A DNA stretch of 64,000 nucleotides from Tetrastigma voinierianum. Taxonomy: Eukaryota; Streptophyta; Magnoliopsida; Vitales; Vitaceae. The DNA is taken from the NCBI GenBank assembly GCA_016808115.1, contig JAEQBH010004431.1, positions 62,001-126,000 on the forward strand, read 5' to 3'. A model generated the notes under the pieces. That model was not told the origin of the DNA and made no database searches. It worked only from the letters and a program-made list of their open reading frames with translations. The position numbers and the translations under genes were made by a program. Shown here one piece after another: positions 57,470 to 64,000 of the stretch (its first letter is position 1; each line of letters opens with the position of its first letter).

Positions 57470-59630
57470 TTACACAATCAACATGGCAACAAAATCAATT
57501 AATTTTTCATTTCACCGACTAGTAATGCGTATGTCGACATTAATGTGATTTAACAACCATGAACTAACCCGTTCATTTTCCTAAGTGGTGCTAAATTCCA
57601 ACCACTTAATTCATTTAATTCTATAAAATTCTAGGCCTGCTCATTTCAAAGACCCAAATCCCTAAGGTCATAATTCCCAACCTTAGCATTCACCCATTTT
57701 CCTATATACGTATCACACCATGCATATAATTTCGCATCGCAATCAGTCACAAGAATCACCATTTCAAATGGTAGTTAAATCCAATACAAGATTCTAAGGC
57801 ATAACCACGTACTCGAGACACTAATCATACACATAACTCGTTGTATACGCAATCAATTTCTCTGCTAAAATATTGTTTTCAACAAAATTTTATTTTCAAA
57901 AAATTTATTTTTGAAAATTTTATTTTTCGAAAATTTTATCAAAATTCTATTTGATTTGGATTTTTATTTTATTTGAATTTAATAATATTATTTTAATTTT
58001 TTTTCAAAAAATTTTATCACAATGAACTGTTCATTTAATGACTCATGAACAAAAGATCGAGTCAACCGGTTCCAAAACTGAAACGATCTTGAGTCAGCGG
58101 TTCCAAAAAGCGTCAGGCCCGAGCCAAGTACGCATGCTCAAACTGCGGTGACCCGGCCCGGCACGCCCGGCTGCGCGCCTTGCGCGCCCGAACCGTGAAG
58201 CGCCCACGCGTCTGCCGCGCGCTGCCGCCGTACTGGCATGCGCCGCGCGCTGCGTACGCGCGCTTCAGCGCGCTAAGCGTCTGCGCCCATGCACGCCCGA
58301 TACGCCGCACACTGCACCGCCGCCTGCGCCCTTGTCCCGCGCGTACCCGGCGCCTGCCTTTCTTGGCATCCCGGCTCCCTGCCGCACAATGGGCGGCGCC
58401 ACACTGTGGCCTTGAAAGCGCGCCTGTACTGCACGCAGCGCGCCCAGCTGTGGCGCTTTCTTGTATCTGTCTTGGCCTTGACCAATGCGGCGGCCTGCAT
58501 CACGTCTGAATTTTGTATCGTGACTCGACTCCAGCGACCACATGTCTGATGTCTGTTGCAATACGGTTTGTATTGCAACTTCGGCAACTTATTCTGCATT
58601 TTGTCCTAGCCTTCCGACCTTCCTGTTGCAATATAAATCAACTTCTTCTGTCTGAAATCCTTTCTCTGTCTGATCGGGCGGAGTAGCCATAAAGGAAATT
58701 CTGCCTTGTAAAATTTTTCATTTCTCTTTAATTAAAATTTTTTTCTCATTATTTCAATGACTAAAATCAAAAAATCACAAAATCATTTTTTCATTTTCTT
58801 GGACACTCAAATAAATTTATAAAAATTTATTTTCTCCATTTCTTAAATTACATACCATATGGGGGGCTTGGCCAAATTCGGGAAATTGTTTTCCATATAA
58901 CGGAATAAATTTATAAAATTTATTTTCCTTTTCTGATTTTCAGCACGAAAAATTTTCTCACTCAAATAAATTTATAAAATTTATTTTGCTTCCATTTCTT
59001 CAATTTTACCACTTGTAAAATCTTAGAAAATTATTTTTCTCCTCCATATAACCAAATAAATTTGAAAAATTTATTTTCTTTGCTCACAAAATTTCTTCTC
59101 GCACCAACATCCCAAATAATTTAGTAAAATTTATTTCATTTAATTTTCTTGGGTTTACCTTTGTAAAACCTTAAAAAATTACCTTTCTTCTCACTAAACC
59201 AAATAAATTATGAATTTATTTTGGTTAATTCATGATTTCAGATTTACACCTTGTAAACACCCAAATATTCCACATGTCATCCCTATGCCTTATCAACCAA
59301 GCATATCACCGCAAAATTCCAATCACATAACACCTACAATTCATGTTATGCACAACCAAACATGCAAGCACACTTCACAAAAAATCCAATCACACAAAAC
59401 ATACACCAACACATGCATGCGGTGTCTGAGTAATCGTGATTTCACATGTAATCTCATACCTATACATATCATCCAAACCACACTAGTGGTGATGCTCTCC
59501 ATCCAACTATGGCTAAGCGAATTTTCTATCCATGGGTTCCCATAAACCTATACTCCACACCATATACCACCTAGTGGTGATGGATATGAGCAGGCTCCTA
59601 GGTATTCGTATGCCTAAGCTCGATACCAAA
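57470..59630 (-). other. Element E 5' leader with tRNA-Met primer site
   Basis: This is the longest leader of the three. It has a conserved AT-rich block (57860-58015), a GC-rich island (about 58085-58480), non-coding sequence to 58740, an AT-palindrome array (58805-59225), and the conserved block at 59440-59630. The minus strand just inside the LTR reads TGGTATCGAGCTTAGG (59613-59628), close to the initiator tRNA-Met primer site. ORFs up to 109 aa in the GC island overlap in all frames and are not supported. Confidence 0.75.
58805..59225. repeat. Array of AT palindromes in element E leader
   Basis: About six modules of the type AAATAAATTTATAAAATTTATTTT lie 50-70 bases apart, separated by pyrimidine-rich spacers. 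Each module can fold on itself. Element B has about three (21940-22085) and element A one (about 10697). Confidence 0.7.
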
Positions 59631-61808
59631 TGTGGCCTTTGAGAAACCGGGGGTCGGGTGACTGCAGTCAACCCGCGGAATACAAAGTGGAGGGTCGGGT
59701 TACCCGGCCACTTTAGAAAATCGAGGCGAGTCTCAGCATGCGGGGCTCTACCAAAATAAAGCTTGTCCCAATCAACAATATATGCAATATATATATCAAT
59801 CTGACCACTTGGGCCCGTCAAGCATGCTCAACACATATATCAAACTATATCCAATAGTTTCAAGAGTTCAAATGTTTCTCTTATATACAGCATATATTAA
59901 AATACTCAAATTCTAATACATGTAAATATCATCAAAGCCACACCGGCTTTCTTCTTATCGACCTCGAGGCGAACCGTCTTCACGTGCGCTCCACTGTGCA
60001 CGAAAAGGGGATCACGACGGGGTGAGCTAAAGCTCGATGGGAGAATCATGCAAGTGGGCTACTCACCACCCTAAGTGCGGTGCAATGTTCCAATTTAAAC
60101 GCCCATTCAAGCAAATGCATGATCCTGCTTGAATGTCTACATGACCAGCACTCGGATCCAGGAGTCCTCACGGACTCTCTCACGCTCGCCCTAAGCCTTG
60201 TATGAGAATTGTGTTATTAGTGGGCAGCCCTCAGATGAATATATAGTGAATTGGGTAGCTCAGACGGTGATATATATTATTTGTTCAATGAACTACCCTT
60301 CGATGAATAAATATCAAGCTGAGTCGCTCCGACCGGTTGATATATTATTTGTTGTGGACTAACTTTCCGATGAATAAATATCAGTAGTTGCTCAGACGGT
60401 TGATATATTATTTAGTTTGGGGCCTCCCTCCGATGATTAACATTTTAGACTGCCCTCAGAACCTTTTTTCTCTCTAGACTTATTCATGCACTCACTCCTA
60501 TAGTCTAGGGTGTCGATTGCATATGGAATGCATGTATACGGTTCCATTCTGGGTATAATCACATCTGAATATATAACATGAATATATTTATAGAAATTAA
60601 ATCATACAACATGTTATGATTTTATCATTCACACACACAAGAATTAGCTCGGCAGGGCAATGTTGAAACCGTAACCCGGTCGATTCAGTGCCAACCAAAC
60701 ACATAATTTCAACGTATTTTACATTTCTTAGAACACTATTTGGGAATAGTAAAACCCTCGGTTACTATTCTGAAAAATCCTAAATCTTAGGTTCACTTAG
60801 TGAACGGGTTTCAAACCATTTCGGCCTCGATCGATCAATACACACATCAACACCTGAAATACATGATTTCACACGAATCGGCGAGTGGAAGCGACCAGGC
60901 TGCTCGTATTTCTCCAATTTTTATCAATTCGGTCCATGTTTTGAGACCCGATCTACTTGTCGACCTTTATCATCTCGAAACATGCAGCTTTAATGCAATT
61001 TCCCACAAACAACCACTTCAGTTATGATGATCCACGACCATCCCAAAATCCCAAGAAAATTCCACAGGTGGTCCCATGTTTTGGGACCGATCAAAGCGAC
61101 CCCTCGCGACCTCGAGCTAACTTAAACATCGTAAAACCCATAAAAATGGGAATAAAACACAAGTAGGGAGAAAATCACCTCTTGGAGTTGTCAAAACTTG
61201 CAAACCCGGGGTCACGCGTAGCTGCTCCGCGTAGAGGCGTTTCCCTCTTGCTCAGTCGAAATCCAGCCGGTCGGGTCAGCGTGTATTTCTAGAGAGAAGT
61301 CAGAGACTCTCTCTCTCTAGAATCACCATTTTGGTCATCCAGCTCTTGCGCTCTCCCTTTGGTTTGAAAGTCACGTTTTTGGCTTGTTTAAAATGGGAGA
61401 TGAAACCTTATTCTCCTAATTTGGCATCTAAGCTCATTAACATTCCAAAAATTAGCGTTTAATATCATTTTTCTCGATTTGATATTGACCTTACCTCGGT
61501 AGTCCGTTTAAATCATTTCTCTGCCTAAATACAGCTATGGTACATGAGTACATGCTATATGTGCCTTTTATCGCATCGAAAATCGATTTACGGCACCCGA
61601 GAAGCGATGCCTCGAAAAAGCGTGCCCGACTCAGTATGACAAATTCACGAAATTTTACGTGCTAACTAGATTTCGAGGCATTCCAGCCGGTGCAATCCGT
61701 TTCGTCATCTGAGATCCTAGAATTAATTGGATTTTTTAACCGTAATTATAATTTGTAATCAAATTACGATTTTGCCCTTATTCGAAATTTGGAATTTCGG
61801 GTCTTACA
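59631..61808 (-). repeat. Element E 5' LTR
   Basis: The LTR is 2178 bp, from TGTGGCC (decayed) to CGGGTCTTACA. Minisatellite units lie at about 60228-60440. It pairs with 37670-39647 plus 49787-50037, and the array unit resumes directly after it. Confidence 0.88.
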
Positions 61809-62092
61809 ATTATTATCATGTAAAACCTAATAAATTAATGTAAAATATTGAATGAGTGAATGTTAAATTAATTTAATTAATTTGAAACCTCGAGCTCCAT
61901 TAAAGGGTCAATAATAAAATGGTTATGTGATGCCTAATGGATAAACATGACTTCGGATTTTTATTGGATTATATCTAACATAATTTCAATTTTTAATGGT
62001 TTATGACCTAACGTCGATAACACTTGAATATTAAAGATAAATTTGAAATTAAATTAATGGTTATTACATTTAATTCTAGTAACATTAATAAT
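61809..62092 (+). repeat. Tandem array, end of unit 3 and unit 4
   Basis: This continues the 36863-37669 array. The next AATTAATGTAAAATATTGAA is at 61833. Removing element E gives a spacing of 277 from unit 3, within the 259-295 range. Confidence 0.85.
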
Positions 62093-63161
62093 CATTTCTA
62101 CGAGACTCTGTTAGTGTTATTGAAAGTCTAAAGTTTATTGAAACAAAGTTTTGATTGATGCATGTCTGTGTTATTTGATAAATTTTCGGATCAATTTTCC
62201 ATGGATAGTGACTTGTTGATACATGTCTAGGAAAGTCTGTTGCAAGGAGCGATAAGAGCCCTAATTAAGAGTTTTGGAGGACCGTTGTGACCCCACACGA
62301 CTTACCTAGGACTTTCCTTGTGTTAACAGAAACTCTCACATCATGGGTTATATTTGAGTTTCCGATTGGTGACTTAGTGGACTTACTTTTAGTATCATGT
62401 TGAAATGTGGTTTATTTATAAAATATCTTGCTCAAAAGCGTAAGTATTTATAATGGAAACTAGAATATTGTTGCAATATATAAAACCTACTTATTGGTAT
62501 ATTTTTTTGATTGCGTGTTTTTTTTAAATTTCAGAAAATGACATCCTTTAATCCCTCTAGTTACCTTTTAAGTAAAACCATTGAATGGGAAGTAGTTGAC
62601 TATGAAACTTGATCTTTACATTGTCCTTGTTTTTTTAAGTCGAATTTGTATTACAAATTTGTAACACTTGAAATATACCTAAATCGTTTTGACATGTTTA
62701 GGGTCTTTGTAGAGTATAATTTGATTTTCGTAAATTAAATACAAAATGTGAATCTGAGAAACCGGAAATAAGTAAAGGAGTAAATTTTGTAATTTGTCAA
62801 AAGCAGGACACAAAAGTCATAATATAAAAAGATGTGAGGCTATTATAAAAATAACATAACATGGAGCAAATGAAAAGGTTGAAGGACAAAGTGTAATAAA
62901 ATGAAACTTAAGTCAAAGAATGCATTTTTGTGGCCAAACATGGCCTTAACCAAAATGAGGATAAGACCAAAGATTGATCTCTCATTTTGGGCATTTTGGA
63001 GGTTTCATGTGAGAGGAGAAGAGAGAGAGAAGAAGAAGAGAGGAAGCGAGAAGGTTTGGATACTAGTTTAGGATTCGCTATGGTTTGTTTGAATTTGCTT
63101 TGGGTTTTGTATGATTTGAGTTTGTTTCCATTTCTAGAGTTAAGATTAAGGAATCTATCCT
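62093..63161. other. Non-coding interval
   Basis: No supported gene. A purine-rich GAGA stretch lies at 63010-63058. The 88-aa minus-strand frame at 62908-63174 covers this low-complexity stretch and has no recognisable domain. Confidence 0.5.
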
Positions 63162-64000
63162 TGTGAAGCCCCAAAACACAGTCAGTTGACTAAATCAACC
63201 AGCGGAATACTCGTGAATATGTTGACTGACATTTTTCATAATCGAGACGGGAATCTCCTTTGTACGGGAGCTCTACCCAAATACAAATCTTCATAAAACT
63301 GTCCCAACATCGTCACCTGATTACAAAGCGGCCTCTTGGGCTTGAAAGCCAATACTAATCACACTGCCTCCAGCGGTTATATCTTTTAATATTCCCGACT
63401 ATATCCATATTGCAGAGTTAATGATTTACTCTTGCTCAACACATATATTAAAATAGAAGCATTCTAATACATATAGCATCAACAAAGCCACATTCAGAGG
63501 CTTTCTTCTAGCCTTCGGCCTCTAGGACCCGAGCGAGTCTCTCGCACGCTCCTCAGGTACACCTTAAAAGGGGATCCAGCCAGGGTGAGCTAAAGCTCGA
63601 TGGAATGTCCTTCGTGGGCTACTTTCCGCCACCTAAGTGCAGTGCAATGTTCGAAATTAAACACACATTTCAAGCAAATGCATGATCCTACTTGAATGTC
63701 TACGTGCTTCCGGATCCGAGTCCTCGGCTCTCTCACACTCTTCAGCCTTGTATGAAATTATTATTTATTAGTGGACAACCCTCCGATGTATATATATCAA
63801 TTGGGCGCTCGATGATTGATATATATATTATTTAATGGACTACCCTCCGATGAATATCAATTGGGCGCTCCGGCCCGATTGATATTTTAAGTTTAATGGA
63901 CTACCCTCCGATAATTAACATTTTAGACTATCCTCTGAACCGTCTTATACCAGACTTATACCATGCTAACTCATCTCTGCAGGATACCCGATTGCATATG
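63162..64000 (-). repeat. LTR J of the A/B/E/H family, truncated by the window end
   Basis: It begins TGTGAAGCCCC (decayed TGTGACGCCCC) and follows the family layout for 839 bases, with two minisatellite units (about 63775-63900). The end text near 63945-64000 resembles LTR H (51670-51730) more than A, B or E. Whether it is solo or part of an element cannot be told. Confidence 0.85.

Larger units (their letters stand above)
37670..61808 (-). mobile_element. Element E: Ty3/Gypsy element of the A/B family, with three insertions inside
   Basis: The minus-strand element spans 24.1 kb because F, H and I are nested in it. Its 3' LTR is 37670-39647 plus 49787-50037; its internal part is 50038-59630 (minus H and I); its 5' LTR is 59631-61808. 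The flanks (GATAT and ATTAT) are not a clean duplication, but the tandem-array unit reads across the insertion, which fixes both ends. Confidence 0.85.

Noticed and set aside
58113..58599. ORFs of 86-109 aa on both strands
   Set aside because: Leader island of element E; mutually overlapping frames, no domain, not conserved.
62908..63174. 88-aa minus-strand ORF
   Set aside because: Ser/Leu-rich translation of a GAGA-rich stretch with no domain; it runs into LTR J.

Overview
This window is repeat-dense nuclear DNA from a flowering plant, probably heterochromatin. I find no convincing host gene. Nearly everything is one of two things: a decayed endogenous pararetrovirus (family Caulimoviridae, probably florendovirus-like), or Ty3/Gypsy LTR retrotransposons of the chromovirus type nested in it and in each other. 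Coding regions are broken by frequent 1-5 base indels and stops, so they are annotated as pseudogenes. The indels are dense even between sister copies, so some may be unpolished long-read error rather than age.

Left part (1-33010): an endogenous pararetrovirus locus reads left to right. It comprises a movement/coat protein fragment (1-2754), a long TA tract (2755-3245), a rearranged second piece (3246-4281, 13355-15070, 27051-28868), and the start of a further copy joined head to tail at the tRNA-Met primer site (28869-33010, truncated). Together these cover a movement protein, coat protein with zinc knuckle, protease region, reverse transcriptase/RNase H, a downstream coding region, and a TATA promoter with poly(A) signal. 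Four insertions sit in or over it. Element A (4282-13354) has target duplication AAATA. Element B (15071 to about 27050) carries nested solo LTR C (22386-24669) in its leader. Solo LTR D (30340-31708) has target duplication CACAT.

Middle (33011-37669): AT-rich sequence without genes, a possible Copia-type LTR plus primer site (34956-35626), and an array of 260-295 bp tandem units.

Right part (37670-61808): element E, of the same family as A and B and on the minus strand, is inserted in the tandem array. It was itself hit by element F (39648-49786, plus strand, target duplication CTATA), solo LTR H (50878-53254, TAGCA) and solo LTR I (53860 to about 56155). F in turn carries solo LTR G (42666-44654) in its reverse transcriptase. 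The array resumes at 61809, then non-coding sequence runs to a window-truncated LTR J (63162-64000).

A, B and E share a compact layout in which the gag capsid remnant runs almost directly into the C-terminal half of protease. The zinc knuckle and protease active site appear to be missing at the same place in all three, which suggests a lineage that moved with help from another element. Nesting gives a relative history: pararetrovirus and tandem array first, then A, B, D and E, then C, F, H and I, and last G.
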